From: Marinobacter sp. ELB17
GTDB lineage: Bacteria > Pseudomonadota > Gammaproteobacteria > Pseudomonadales > Oleiphilaceae
NCBI RefSeq assembly: GCF_000169375.1
Contig: NZ_AAXY01000011.1
Coordinates: 40,438 to 104,437 of the forward strand
DNA: 64,000 nucleotides
Direction: 5' to 3'
Shown here: piece by piece, positions 36,331 through 44,755 of the stretch
Layout: every line of letters starts with the position of its first letter
How positions within the stretch are numbered: the stretch's first letter is position 1
Notes under the pieces: generated by a model
What the model was told of the DNA's origin: nothing
What the model saw: the letters and a program-made list of their open reading frames with translations, nothing else
Database searches by the model: none
Translations under genes and position numbers: made by a program

Positions 36331-36347
36331 ACGTGATCTATCACGTT
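36330..36347. promoter_or_regulatory. 8-bp perfect inverted repeat overlapping the small-peptide stop
   Basis: AACGTGAT CT ATCACGTT spans the end of the 36-residue frame and lies about 55 bp upstream of the TATAAT (36400-36405) that precedes the zinc-ribbon gene. The spacing of the half-sites does not fit FNR or CRP. It could be an operator or a short hairpin terminator without T tract. Confidence 0.4.
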
Positions 36348-36399
36348 AACACTCAGATCAAGTGCCGCTCGGTGTGACTGGGTCGGGGGGTGATTCTGC

Positions 36400-36405
36400 T
36401 ATAAT
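36400..36405 (+). promoter_or_regulatory. -10 element for the zinc-ribbon gene
   Basis: A perfect TATAAT lies 33 bp before the ATG at 36439. The candidate -35 (TGACTG, 19 bases upstream) is weak, so this promoter may need an activator or be of the G-rich spacer type. Confidence 0.45.
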
Positions 36406-36438
36406 GCGCACCCTATCCAATCACCGAGGAAACCTGCT

Positions 36439-36777
36439 ATGTCACAGTTGCCACCTTGCCCCCAATGCGCTTCTGAATTTACCTACGAAGACGGCGCCCA
36501 GCTAGTGTGTCCGGAGTGCGGCCACGAGTGGAGCGAAACCGAGGGCGCCGCCGCAGAATCAGAGAAAATCATTCGTGATGCTAACGGCAATGAACTGCAA
36601 GACGGCGACAGCGTAACGGTGATTAAAGACCTTAAAGTGAAGGGTTCGTCGCTGGTGGTGAAAGTGGGCACAAAGGTTAAAAGGATAAGGTTGGTTGGCG
36701 GTGATCACGATATTGATTGCAAAGTAGACGGTATTGGGCCGATGAAACTGAAGTCGGAGTTCGTCAAAAAGGTCTGA
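36439..36777 (+). CDS. yjdM: zinc-ribbon protein YjdM (PhnA family)
   Basis: A 112-residue protein of the YjdM/PhnA family, not the phosphonoacetate hydrolase of the same name. The N-terminal zinc ribbon uses CPQCASE and CPECGHEW (about 8-30). A KOW-like beta domain follows, with [23 protein letters not shown] and the closing [20 protein letters not shown]. At 112 residues it has the family length. The function is not known. A ribosome site GAGGAAACC precedes the ATG. Confidence 0.9.
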   Translation: MSQLPPCPQCASEFTYEDGAQLVCPECGHEWSETEGAAAESEKIIRDANGNELQDGDSVTVIKDLKVKGSSLVVKVGTKVKRIRLVGGDHDIDCKVDGIGPMKLKSEFVKKV

Positions 36778-36923
36778 TGCGGAGTATGTGCTCCAGGTTG
36801 TGAAAATCCGGGATTTAGCTGTTAACATGCGGATTAAATTGAAGGAACATTCGCAGATGGCTAACCCTAAATGATCATCGTGAAAAGACGGCAAAACCTG
36901 CAGCCCCAGCGGAATCTTTTTCT

Positions 36924-39176
36924 TTGGCATTATTAAAGCGCAATTTATGGACACTCTATCTTCTGACGCTGGCAGCGGGAGGTGTGATTCTTGTCCTGCT
37001 TTTGTTGTCGTTCTGGCAATCGATTATTGCCGAGCGCAATTCAGTCCATAGCGCGCGGGTGGCATTGGTGGCGCAGTCTATAGACAGCGTTTTGCGTACC
37101 CAAGAGCTATTGCTGACGGTTGTTGGTCGCGAAATTCTGCGCGCTGGCAATCTGCCACAGACGCCCCAGCATTCAGCTGAACTGGATCGTATTCTTCAGG
37201 AAAACCCCGTTGCTATTGGTTTGGGAATGGCCCGCTCAGACGGGCAACTGATGCTGGTGAGTTCTAATCTGGATCTGGGTTTGTTGCCAAACCTGTTGCG
37301 AGCGAAAACCTCGCGAGACAGTTTTCAAGAAGCCTTGGCAACCGACACCATGGTATTGGGGCGCACGTATTTTATGGGCGCCATCAACAAGTGGACAATT
37401 CCGGTGCGCAAAGCGCTGCGCAATCCCCAGGGTGAGGTGGTTGCGGTAATGACGGCTGGCCTTCGTATTGACGGCCGCGCCGGTGTTCTGAGTAACTCCT
37501 TATACAGCGGCGCTTACGATCGGGTCATGCTGACGCGGGCGTCAGACGGCTATGTGCAGTTTATTTCAGAGCAGGGCACGGGCCCGGAGCAGTATTCCAA
37601 ACTCCGTTATCAGGCTCAAACGCTTGTGGGCCAAATCCCTCAGTCGGAGAATCTGTCCCCGGCAGACACACAGCAGTCAGATACACCCTATACCTACCGC
37701 ATTCATCGTGATCAGAAAAACTATCTGGGAGCTGCCCAATTCAACAATCGGTTCCAAATGTGGGTGATGTCTGAAACCCTGATGCGCCCGTTGTGGGTGA
37801 CGTTTTTTAAAACCGCACTGTTATACGTCAGCATTTTCCTAGGCAGTTTTCTGGCCTTGTTCATCATGTTTCGTATTATCGCGGTCGCTGAAGCCAAGCG
37901 TCTCAAAGAGCTGATGTACCTGTCGCGACACGATGAACTGACAGGAGTGGGCAATCGTTCGGGACTAAGCGCTAGCATCAAGAGTCTGCTGCGGCGCAAA
38001 CAGAGCTTTATGGTGGCTGTCATCAATATCGACCACTTTCGCGGCGTTAATGACCGTTTTGGGCAAGAATACGGTGACCAGGTGCTCTGCGCATTTGCAC
38101 GCAGGCTGCTCAGCGTAGTCGACGACAAGGACGTAGTGGCTCGTTTGGGCGCCGATGAGTTTGTGTTACTGATTAAGGTGGTGAATTTACAGGCGCTCGA
38201 GAGTCATGCGCGCCAGCTTAGCCACCAACTGGACAAACCGCTGGAACTGGAACAGTTTCCCTTGCAGCTGGGTGCCAGCATCGGTGTCGCGGTGTCCCCC
38301 CGCGATGGCGATTCGGTGAATACGCTTTTACGCAGCGCACACCTGGCCCTGTATCAGGCCAAAAAGAGCCGTAATGACTGGTGTCTGTATCGGGAAGAAC
38401 TCGAACAGGCCTACATCCGCCGGGTGCAGCTTGAACAACGCTTGCGCCAAGCGTTGAGCCTTGGGCAGCTGACCATGGTGTTTCAGCCCCAGGTTGATCA
38501 CGTCAAAGTCGTTTATGGATACGAAGCGCTGGTGCGCTGGTACGACGAGGAACTCGGTCAGGTCGGCCCTGATGAATTTGTCGGGGTTGCCGAGTCCAGC
38601 GGACTTATGCCAGCGCTGGGTCAGTTTGTAATGGAAACCAGCGTTCGCGAGTTTTCCGAGTTTGTGGGTGCTCAGGGTGAAATGCGAAAACTGGCGGTGA
38701 ACATATCGGTATTGCAATTTTTGCAGCCGGGTTTTGCCAAAGATGTTTTGTCTTTGCTATCGAGATATGGGCTGTCGCCCAAGCAGTTGGTGTTGGAAAT
38801 GACCGAGAGTCTGTTTATTTCCAATTTTGACGATGTACTGGCCGTACTCAACGAATTGCGCAAACAGGGTGTGCGGGTATCGATGGACGACTTTGGTACC
38901 GGTTACTCGTCGCTAAGCTTACTGAGAACCCTGCCGCTGGACGAGCTGAAAATTGACAAGACCTTCATTGACGGCCTGTTAGATGATCACAAAGTTCAAA
39001 ACATGGTCGCCAGCATTATCAGCATTGCCCGCAGTCATCAGCTCGAACTGGTTGCCGAAGGCGTAGAAACCGAAGGCCAATACCTGGCGTTAATGGCAAT
39101 GGGTTGCAAATTGTTTCAGGGCTACTATTTTGGCCGTCCGGCCGCTCTTTCTGTTGGGCCAAAGTCCCCCCACTAA
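36924..39176 (+). CDS. membrane GGDEF-EAL protein with periplasmic sensor domain
   Basis: A 750-residue c-di-GMP signalling protein. Membrane helices at about 10-32 and 285-310 enclose a periplasmic Cache-like sensor (with SIDSVLRTQELLLTV). The GGDEF domain (about 330-490) carries the degenerate signature GADEF in ARLGADEFVLL and lacks the RxxD inhibitory site, so cyclase activity is doubtful. The EAL domain (about 510-745) is intact, with YEALVRW, EMTESLF, DDFGTGYSS and EGVETE, and is likely a phosphodiesterase. TTG 36924 is taken as the start because there is no in-frame ATG or GTG upstream. The preceding sequence suggests a shifted ATG start at 36857. Confidence 0.85.
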   Translation: MALLKRNLWTLYLLTLAAGGVILVLLLLSFWQSIIAERNSVHSARVALVAQSIDSVLRTQELLLTVVGREILRAGNLPQTPQHSAELDRILQENPVAIGLGMARSDGQLMLVSSNLDLGLLPNLLRAKTSRDSFQEALATDTMVLGRTYFMGAINKWTIPVRKALRNPQGEVVAVMTAGLRIDGRAGVLSNSLYSGAYDRVMLTRASDGYVQFISEQGTGPEQYSKLRYQAQTLVGQIPQSENLSPADTQQSDTPYTYRIHRDQKNYLGAAQFNNRFQMWVMSETLMRPLWVTFFKTALLYVSIFLGSFLALFIMFRIIAVAEAKRLKELMYLSRHDELTGVGNRSGLSASIKSLLRRKQSFMVAVINIDHFRGVNDRFGQEYGDQVLCAFARRLLSVVDDKDVVARLGADEFVLLIKVVNLQALESHARQLSHQLDKPLELEQFPLQLGASIGVAVSPRDGDSVNTLLRSAHLALYQAKKSRNDWCLYREELEQAYIRRVQLEQRLRQALSLGQLTMVFQPQVDHVKVVYGYEALVRWYDEELGQVGPDEFVGVAESSGLMPALGQFVMETSVREFSEFVGAQGEMRKLAVNISVLQFLQPGFAKDVLSLLSRYGLSPKQLVLEMTESLFISNFDDVLAVLNELRKQGVRVSMDDFGTGYSSLSLLRTLPLDELKIDKTFIDGLLDDHKVQNMVASIISIARSHQLELVAEGVETEGQYLALMAMGCKLFQGYYFGRPAALSVGPKSPH

Positions 39177-39285
39177 TAGTGTTCCGTCTGGCTGTTTTGG
39201 CCCAGCGACAATTGGTCGCAGCGTTGCTGTGGCTGTTTGTGGCAGGCTATGCTGACTATCGATTTTGACCTTGCAGGAGCTGTTG

Positions 39286-39876
39286 ATGGAACCTTCTTCT
39301 TTGATTCGTCGCTTTGCCCGTCATGTTAGTACGGTCGCTGTTGTTGCCGCGGTCGCCAGTTGCATTCCGCTGATGGCTGCCGCCGACACCGCTCCCAATC
39401 CCCATCCCCATGTTAGCGGTGTCATGGTGGAGCACGGTTGGAGCCGGCCAACGCCGCCGGGCGCAGCGGTCGGGGTTGGCTACATGGTCATTCACAACCA
39501 CACTGACGCAGCGGTACGCCTCACCGGCGCCACCAGCGAGGTTGCCACAGACGTTTCCATTCATGAAACCCTCGCAGACAACGGCATGATGCGTATGAAA
39601 CCGTTGCCGGATGGCTTGAGCATAGACTCTGGTCAGAGCGTGGAGTTCAAGCCCCTCAGCTATCACCTGATGCTGGAAGGTTTAACACAGCCGTTAAAGG
39701 TCGGGCAGAAAATTCCTGTGACGCTAAAATTTGAACGCATCCCGGCGCAGAAGGCCGTACTGGACGTCAGGTCGCTGGATAGCAGTGGCGAAGACGATGG
39801 TGGAGTGGACCATTCGACGATGAACCACTCTGCAATAGATCATTCCAGCATGAACCACTCCGATATGGATCATTAA
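39286..39876 (+). CDS. PCu(A)C-type periplasmic copper chaperone with His/Met-rich tail
   Basis: A 196-residue secreted protein with a signal peptide of about 33 residues ending in LMAAADT. The PCu(A)C domain has the copper ligand pattern HETLADNGMMRM and, 22 residues on, HLM. These proteins deliver Cu(I) to the CuA site of cytochrome c oxidase. The last 22 residues hold repeated (D/N)HS-x-M units, which would bind extra copper. ATG 39286 has AGGAG upstream and is preferred to TTG 39265. No cytochrome oxidase genes lie nearby. Confidence 0.87.
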   Translation: MEPSSLIRRFARHVSTVAVVAAVASCIPLMAAADTAPNPHPHVSGVMVEHGWSRPTPPGAAVGVGYMVIHNHTDAAVRLTGATSEVATDVSIHETLADNGMMRMKPLPDGLSIDSGQSVEFKPLSYHLMLEGLTQPLKVGQKIPVTLKFERIPAQKAVLDVRSLDSSGEDDGGVDHSTMNHSAIDHSSMNHSDMDH

Positions 39877-39916
39877 TGGCGATTGTGGTGTAAAGCCGAT
39901 ATTCTGCGCAGCGTCT

Positions 39917-39934
39917 AAAAAGCCAAGCTTTTTT
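39917..39934 (+). terminator. weak A/T-rich hairpin after the copper chaperone gene
   Basis: AAAAAGC pairs with GCTTTTT around a CAA loop and is followed by a T run. The stem is AT-rich and short, and it sits against the ribosome site of the next gene, so it may be no more than a weak terminator. Confidence 0.25.
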
Positions 39935-39947
39935 AAGGAATCTGCGT

Positions 39948-40556
39948 TTGTTTGAAAGTTACCTAACCGGCTTACTGGTGTGTGGTGGTTTAATTATTGC
40001 CATTGGCGCGCAAAATGCCTACCTGCTGAGCCAGGCCATTCGCCGGGAGCACCATTGGCCGGTGGCGGCTATTTGCGCAGTGTGCGATGCCAGTCTGTTC
40101 ACCTTGGGTATGTTCGGCGTTAGTGCGGCGCTGATAGCCGTGCCCCAGGCGTTGGAGTTTTTGCGCTGGCTAGGCGTGATTTTTTTGGGCTGGCTGGCGC
40201 TTCAGGCGGCCGTGCGTGTCTGGAGGGGCCGCGCTGCGTTAAAAGTTGGAGCGGCCACTCGAGGCAGTTTGCGCAAGGTGGTATTGACCGCGCTGGCGGT
40301 CACGCTTCTGAACCCTCAGGTTTACCTCGACACGTTGTTGCTGGTGCCGGCGATTGGTGCCCAGCAGAGCAGTGCCGTGGCTTTTGTGATCGGCGCCAGC
40401 ACCGCTTCGGTGGTGTGGTTTAGCCTGCTGGCGTGGGGCGGTGCAGCTTTGGCACCTGTGCTGTCGCGGCCACTGGCGTGGCGCGTTATTGACGGCCTGA
40501 TTGGTTTAATGATGGCGGCGATAGCGTTGCAACTGGCTCTTAATGGCAGTCTGTAG
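39948..40556 (+). CDS. LysE/ArgO-family amino acid exporter
   Basis: Inner-membrane exporter of the LysE superfamily, 202 residues with five or six membrane helices. The opening IIAIGAQNAYLLSQAIRREH is the LysE/ArgO signature, as is the aligned LNPQVYLDTLLLV near the middle. ArgO exports arginine and LysE lysine or arginine. The exact substrate is not shown. The start TTG 39948 has AAGGAA 7 bases upstream and aligns with the family start. Confidence 0.85.
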   Translation: MFESYLTGLLVCGGLIIAIGAQNAYLLSQAIRREHHWPVAAICAVCDASLFTLGMFGVSAALIAVPQALEFLRWLGVIFLGWLALQAAVRVWRGRAALKVGAATRGSLRKVVLTALAVTLLNPQVYLDTLLLVPAIGAQQSSAVAFVIGASTASVVWFSLLAWGGAALAPVLSRPLAWRVIDGLIGLMMAAIALQLALNGSL

Positions 40557-40648
40557 CGCTCTTTAACGCGTACTCTTAGAAGTCAATAGGCTGCACGAGA
40601 ACCAACCGTGTTCAAATCGGCGTTAAAAACATCACTTCGAGCCAGTTT

Positions 40649-41122
40649 ATGAATAAAACTATTCGCCGCTTTTTTGCCAGTGCAGGCGCTCTGCGCCGAA
40701 TCATGTCTGCCTACTCGCCCTACTTGGGTGCGGGCATCCGGGTGACCCATATCGCCGACGACTTTGGCTCTGCCACGGTGGAAATGCGCCAGCGCTGGTA
40801 CAACACCAACTACGTTGGCACTCATTTTGGCGGCTCGCTTTATAGCATGTTAGACCCGATGTATATGCTGCTGCTGATGCGGCGCTTGGGCAATGGCTAC
40901 GTTGTGTGGGACAAATCTGCCCACATCGATTTCATCCGCCCTGGCAAAGGCAAAGTTGTGGCGCACTTTGAGCTGACGAACGAACGTCTCGATGAAATTC
41001 GAGCAGCCACCGCCGATGGCGAGAAAATACTGCCCACCTGGGACGTCGAAGTGCATGACGAACAAGGCGAGCTGGTTGCTCGCGTACACAAGGTGCTTTA
41101 CATTCGCCGCAAGACAGACTGA
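40649..41122 (+). CDS. DUF4442 hotdog-fold protein (thioesterase-like)
   Basis: A 157-residue hotdog-fold protein matching DUF4442. The central VGTHFGGSLYSMLDPMYMLLLMRRLG helix and the WDKSAHIDFIRPGKGKV strand pair are characteristic of acyl-CoA thioesterase-like members. No catalytic residue can be firmly assigned. It sits alone between a LysE exporter and a facing LysR gene. ATG 40649 has no strong ribosome site. Confidence 0.78.
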   Translation: MNKTIRRFFASAGALRRIMSAYSPYLGAGIRVTHIADDFGSATVEMRQRWYNTNYVGTHFGGSLYSMLDPMYMLLLMRRLGNGYVVWDKSAHIDFIRPGKGKVVAHFELTNERLDEIRAATADGEKILPTWDVEVHDEQGELVARVHKVLYIRRKTD

Positions 41123-41178
41123 GGCCTCTGCCCTGGCTGGTCGCTGGCACAGTGGCCACACCCTTAGCCGGGAGAGGG

Positions 41179-42063
41179 CTAGCTGGCCACCTCGGCCAGA
41201 TAAGTCTCTAGTTCATTGCCCAGCCAGCCCACCACGGCGCCACCCTGGGCATACTCGGATTCCAGCGCGCTGAACACTTTCCACCATTTTGCACTGCGGT
41301 GGTGGATGGTGGTCAGCTCGCCGTTGGCCAACGCCTCGCGAATCAGTGGCAGCGGTAAATCCGCCCAGCCGGCGCCATCAATCACTGAGTCCCGTATCAG
41401 TTCGTACTGGGTAAACGCCAGATAGTTGGCCGTTTCCGGGGATTCCGGCTCCAGGCGCATATCGCGTATAGAGGCCAAGGTGATTTCGGTGTGCGCCACC
41501 AGGTCGTCTTGAGTTACCCGTTCCAGCTGACACAACGGGTGGCTGCTTGCCGCCACCGTTAACATGCGCACATCCGCCAACTCGCGCCGCCACTCATAGC
41601 CTTCGGTGGTGGGTTCGGGCATCAAGCCATAACACACATCCACCGACTGGTGCTCCACCAGCGCTGGCAATTCCCGGGGTGAGGCCAGATACACCGCAAT
41701 ACTGGTATGGGGGAAGCGTTGTTTCAGGCGCTGCAAAATTCTGCGCCATGCCGACTCGGGCAGGGAATCATCACGGCCGATACGGAGGGCGGTTTCGGCA
41801 CCGCTGAGGTGGTGCTCGCAGCGCGCCAAGATTTGGCCCGCTACCTGATCAAAGCGACGGCAGTCGGTCACGATGGAGTGGCCCACAGCGGTCAGCTGAA
41901 GCTGGTTACCACTGCGTTCGAACAGCTGCGCACCCAACTCGTCTTCCAGCGCCGCCAATGCCGTGCTGACGGTGGTGCGGCTGCGGCCGAGCTCGCGGGC
42001 AGCCGCGGCAACGGTGCCAAAGCGCACAATCGCCAGAAAAATCTGTATTTGCGACGTTTTCAC
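41179..42063 (-). CDS. LysR-family transcriptional regulator
   Basis: LysR-type regulator of 294 residues. The HTH runs through QIFLAIVRFGTVAAAARELGRSRTTVSTALAALEDELG in the first 45 residues. A two-lobed ligand-binding domain follows. It lies divergent from the CDF-type transporter gene, with short direct repeats between them, and might control it. The effector is not known. Confidence 0.88.
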   Translation of the reverse strand: MKTSQIQIFLAIVRFGTVAAAARELGRSRTTVSTALAALEDELGAQLFERSGNQLQLTAVGHSIVTDCRRFDQVAGQILARCEHHLSGAETALRIGRDDSLPESAWRRILQRLKQRFPHTSIAVYLASPRELPALVEHQSVDVCYGLMPEPTTEGYEWRRELADVRMLTVAASSHPLCQLERVTQDDLVAHTEITLASIRDMRLEPESPETANYLAFTQYELIRDSVIDGAGWADLPLPLIREALANGELTTIHHRSAKWWKVFSALESEYAQGGAVVGWLGNELETYLAEVAS

Positions 42064-42075
42064 GCTAGAAGTACC

Positions 42076-42097
42076 TTAGAAAGTGTATTAGAAAGTG
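42076..42097. repeat. 12-bp tandem direct repeat between LysR and the CDF transporter gene
   Basis: TTAGAAAGTG at 42076-42085 is repeated at 42088-42097, a 12-base period, with a looser third copy CTAGAAGTAC just before. It may be a regulator-binding array, or chance. Confidence 0.4.
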
Positions 42098-42205
42098 CCT
42101 TAAATTGCGTATTTACCCTTATTAGCGACGGATAAACCGTCGGCCACCGACTCGCACCTCAGTGTATCTATCATTAATATCAGTCTCCAGTCACTGGAGG
42201 TGTTT

Positions 42206-43072
42206 ATGGCTGCTTTTCTGGCGCGGGAAAACCTGGCGCTGATTTTATCGTCGATGGGTGCTGCCCTGTTTGCGGTTCTGGGTATTACCTGGGGCTTGTG
42301 GGTCGATTCTTTGGTTATTCTGTTTGATGGCGCCTATTCGTTGGTGAGTTTGATGTTGTCGCTGTTGTCGGTTTATGCGGCGCGCCTGATGCGCAAGCCA
42401 GCCTGCGATGCGTTCCCCTTGGGCCGTGGTGCTTTGGAGCCCTTGGTGATTGCGGTAAAAGGCCTGACGATTGCCCTGGTGTGTGTCATCTCGCTGTTCT
42501 CTGCCATTGCCGCTTTGTTCAGCGGTGGTCAGGTTGTTGACGCCGGTATGGCTCTGATTTTCTCTGGAATCAGCGTGATGGGTTGCGCACTGGTGTGGGC
42601 CTATTTGCATTGGGCTACGGGCCGCAGCCAGTCCGGTTTGCTGCTGGCGGAAAAGAAGCAGTGGCTGATGGATATGGGGCTGAGTGGGGCCGTGCTGATT
42701 GGTTTTGTAGCGGCCGCTTTGCTGGAAACCGGTGCCTGGGGTCACCTGGCCAAGTACGCCGACCCGATGATGATGATGCTAATTTCAGGTTACTTTCTGG
42801 TAGTTCCGGTAAAAATGACCGCGGCGGCTGTGCGTGAACTGCTTTTGTCTGCACCGTCTGAAGAGTTGCAAAGTTGTGTATCTGAGGCCATGCGGGATGT
42901 TGGCTTACACCCGGACTGTGCCAGCACCATCAAGGTTGGCCCATCACTGATGGTAGAAGTGGCTCTGCCGGATAATTGGCAGGACGATATCAACCGCCTC
43001 AGATTCCGGCTGCATCGCAAGCTGGCAAACCTGCCGGTAGAAGCGCGCATATTTGTACATGCTTCGGACTAG
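42206..43072 (+). CDS. cation diffusion facilitator (CDF)-family transporter
   Basis: Inner-membrane metal/H+ antiporter-like protein of 288 residues. Five to six hydrophobic helices are visible. CDF-like features include the aspartates in DSLVILFDGAYSLVS and the SLLSVYAARL helix, then a C-terminal cytoplasmic domain (about 200-288) typical of the family. A histidine-rich loop is absent, so the metal cannot be named. ATG 42206 is preceded by GGAGG at 5 bases; GTG 42200 is an alternative. It is next to a LysR gene and ahead of arfB. Confidence 0.75.
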   Translation: MAAFLARENLALILSSMGAALFAVLGITWGLWVDSLVILFDGAYSLVSLMLSLLSVYAARLMRKPACDAFPLGRGALEPLVIAVKGLTIALVCVISLFSAIAALFSGGQVVDAGMALIFSGISVMGCALVWAYLHWATGRSQSGLLLAEKKQWLMDMGLSGAVLIGFVAAALLETGAWGHLAKYADPMMMMLISGYFLVVPVKMTAAAVRELLLSAPSEELQSCVSEAMRDVGLHPDCASTIKVGPSLMVEVALPDNWQDDINRLRFRLHRKLANLPVEARIFVHASD

Positions 43073-43100
43073 TGCCCCATCTGTCGTGGTAAAGTAGGTC

Positions 43101-43514
43101 ATGCTTAAATTATCCAACGCTGTTGAACTTGCGGACTGGGAGATCGAAATCACCCAGATCCGCGCTCAGGGTGCCGGTGGGCAGAATGTCAACAAGGTCT
43201 CCTCTGCGGTGCATCTGCGCTTTGACATTTGGAACTCGTCGCTGCCACTGTTTTATAAAGAACGCCTGATGGCGCTGAACGATCAGCGCATCAGCAAAGA
43301 CGGTGTACTGGTGCTTAAAGCACAAAGCCATCGTACGCTAGAGCTGAACAAAAACGACGCCATGCAGCGGCTTAAAGCGTTGATCCTGCAAGCGGTAAAA
43401 CCGCAAAAAGCGCGCCGCGCCACAAAACCCAGCAAATCCGCCAAGCGCAAGCGCACCGACGGTAAAGTGCAAAAGGGCCGTACCAAAGCGTTGCGGGGAA
43501 AGGTTCAAGCTTAG
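43101..43514 (+). CDS. arfB: alternative ribosome-rescue factor ArfB (peptidyl-tRNA hydrolase with GGQ)
   Basis: Rescues ribosomes stalled on non-stop mRNA by hydrolysing peptidyl-tRNA. The catalytic GGQ is in RAQGAGGQNVNKVSSAVHLRF. The C-terminal tail from about residue 100 is long, basic and rich in Lys/Arg (KPQKARRATKPSKSAKRKR), which enters the empty mRNA channel. At 137 residues it fits E. coli ArfB (140). Its TAG overlaps the facing hydrolase stop by 3 bases. Confidence 0.93.
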   Translation: MLKLSNAVELADWEIEITQIRAQGAGGQNVNKVSSAVHLRFDIWNSSLPLFYKERLMALNDQRISKDGVLVLKAQSHRTLELNKNDAMQRLKALILQAVKPQKARRATKPSKSAKRKRTDGKVQKGRTKALRGKVQA

Positions 43515-44641
43515 CCCGCTCGATCCTGTTCTGCCGCGCCGGTGTGAACTCTCAGAAACTCCGCCATATCGTCAAAAGCCTCGTCTGCTTCTGGCAGCAT
43601 CGGGCCAAAAATCTGCCACACGTGCACCATTCCCTGCCAGATATGCAGTTCCACCGGTGAGCCCTCTGCTTGCGCCTTGGCGGCGTAGCGCCTTGCGTTA
43701 TCTATCAGCATTTCGCAGTCGCTGGCCTGAATCAGGGTGGGCGGCAGGTCATGCAGCGGCCCGCGTAGTGGCGACGCCACGGGGCTGGCCGGTCGCATGC
43801 GGAAAGTTGCCGTACTGAACCACCACAAAACCGGCAGCGGCACTTTTTGCAGGCCACCAAACATTGGGCCTAGCATGGGGTCGGTGGCTATATTGCTTCG
43901 ATTGCTGGGCGCGGTCATGGTCATGTCAGTGGACGGCGACAGCGCAATGGCCGCATCGGCCTGGCGCAGCTTCTGGTCGCGCAGCCAGGCAATCAGAGCC
44001 AAGGTATGGCTGCCACCGGCCGAATCACCCGCAATCACCATAATCTGAGCCTCCTGCTTGCCCTCCGGACCGTTTTCTAACAGCCACTCATAGGCCTTGC
44101 GGCAGTCTTCCACGCCGGCCATATAGCGATATTCCGGCATCAGCCGATAGTCCACCGCAAACACCGCAGCCTTGCCAATTTGCGACAGCCGGTCGGTCAT
44201 GCTGCGATGGCTGCGCGGGCTACCGGCCATCCAGGCGCCGCCATGAATGTACAGAATACGCCGACGGGTATCGGCGCCGGGGGTTACCAACCACTCACCG
44301 CGGGGCTGGTCGGTCGCAGTCACGGTAGACACCATGTGCAGGTCATCGCTGATGCTGTCCATATAATCGCGCATGGCAAGAATTCGCGCCCGCCCCCTAA
44401 CGCCATGCAGCTTTTGCCCCATATTGCGTACGCGCTCGATTACCTCTTTGTTGGCGATGCTAGGCAGTGCGGTCCGCGATTTGAACTCATGACTATCAAA
44501 CGTCGAATAGTCTTCTGGCCGGAACAGCACGAACGACACGGCTAAAAAAACCAGCAAAAACAGACCGATAAAGATCAGTAAATACAGAGCCCACATCATA
44601 AAAATGCCTCGCCAGCCGCTTGCAGTTTCTGTTTTAAGCAT
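43511..44641 (-). CDS. membrane-anchored alpha/beta hydrolase (HSL/acetyl-esterase family)
   Basis: A 376-residue esterase-like hydrolase with an N-terminal membrane anchor of about 25 residues (MMWALYLLIFIGLFLLVFLA). The oxyanion motif HGGAWMAG and the nucleophile elbow GDSAGGS (Ser near 210) are those of the hormone-sensitive-lipase family, with Asp in IQASDCEML and His in MVHVW as the other catalytic residues. The start may instead be the Met at 44599, which has GAGG upstream. It is divergent from an SDR gene. The substrate is unknown. Confidence 0.85.
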   Translation of the reverse strand: MLKTETASGWRGIFMMWALYLLIFIGLFLLVFLAVSFVLFRPEDYSTFDSHEFKSRTALPSIANKEVIERVRNMGQKLHGVRGRARILAMRDYMDSISDDLHMVSTVTATDQPRGEWLVTPGADTRRRILYIHGGAWMAGSPRSHRSMTDRLSQIGKAAVFAVDYRLMPEYRYMAGVEDCRKAYEWLLENGPEGKQEAQIMVIAGDSAGGSHTLALIAWLRDQKLRQADAAIALSPSTDMTMTAPSNRSNIATDPMLGPMFGGLQKVPLPVLWWFSTATFRMRPASPVASPLRGPLHDLPPTLIQASDCEMLIDNARRYAAKAQAEGSPVELHIWQGMVHVWQIFGPMLPEADEAFDDMAEFLRVHTGAAEQDRAG

Positions 44642-44755
44642 TGCATAAGCACGCGTTGGTTGCCAGATTCAATACCGCTCGCGGTTGAAACTGTGAGCCG
44701 GCGGCCTAAAGTACGTAAGGGCTATCAACATTCATTGACCACGGTGAAACGAATC

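Noticed and set aside
36330..36347. FNR or CRP site reading of the palindrome
   Set aside because: Half-site spacing is 2-4 bases where FNR and CRP need 4 and 6 with different cores.
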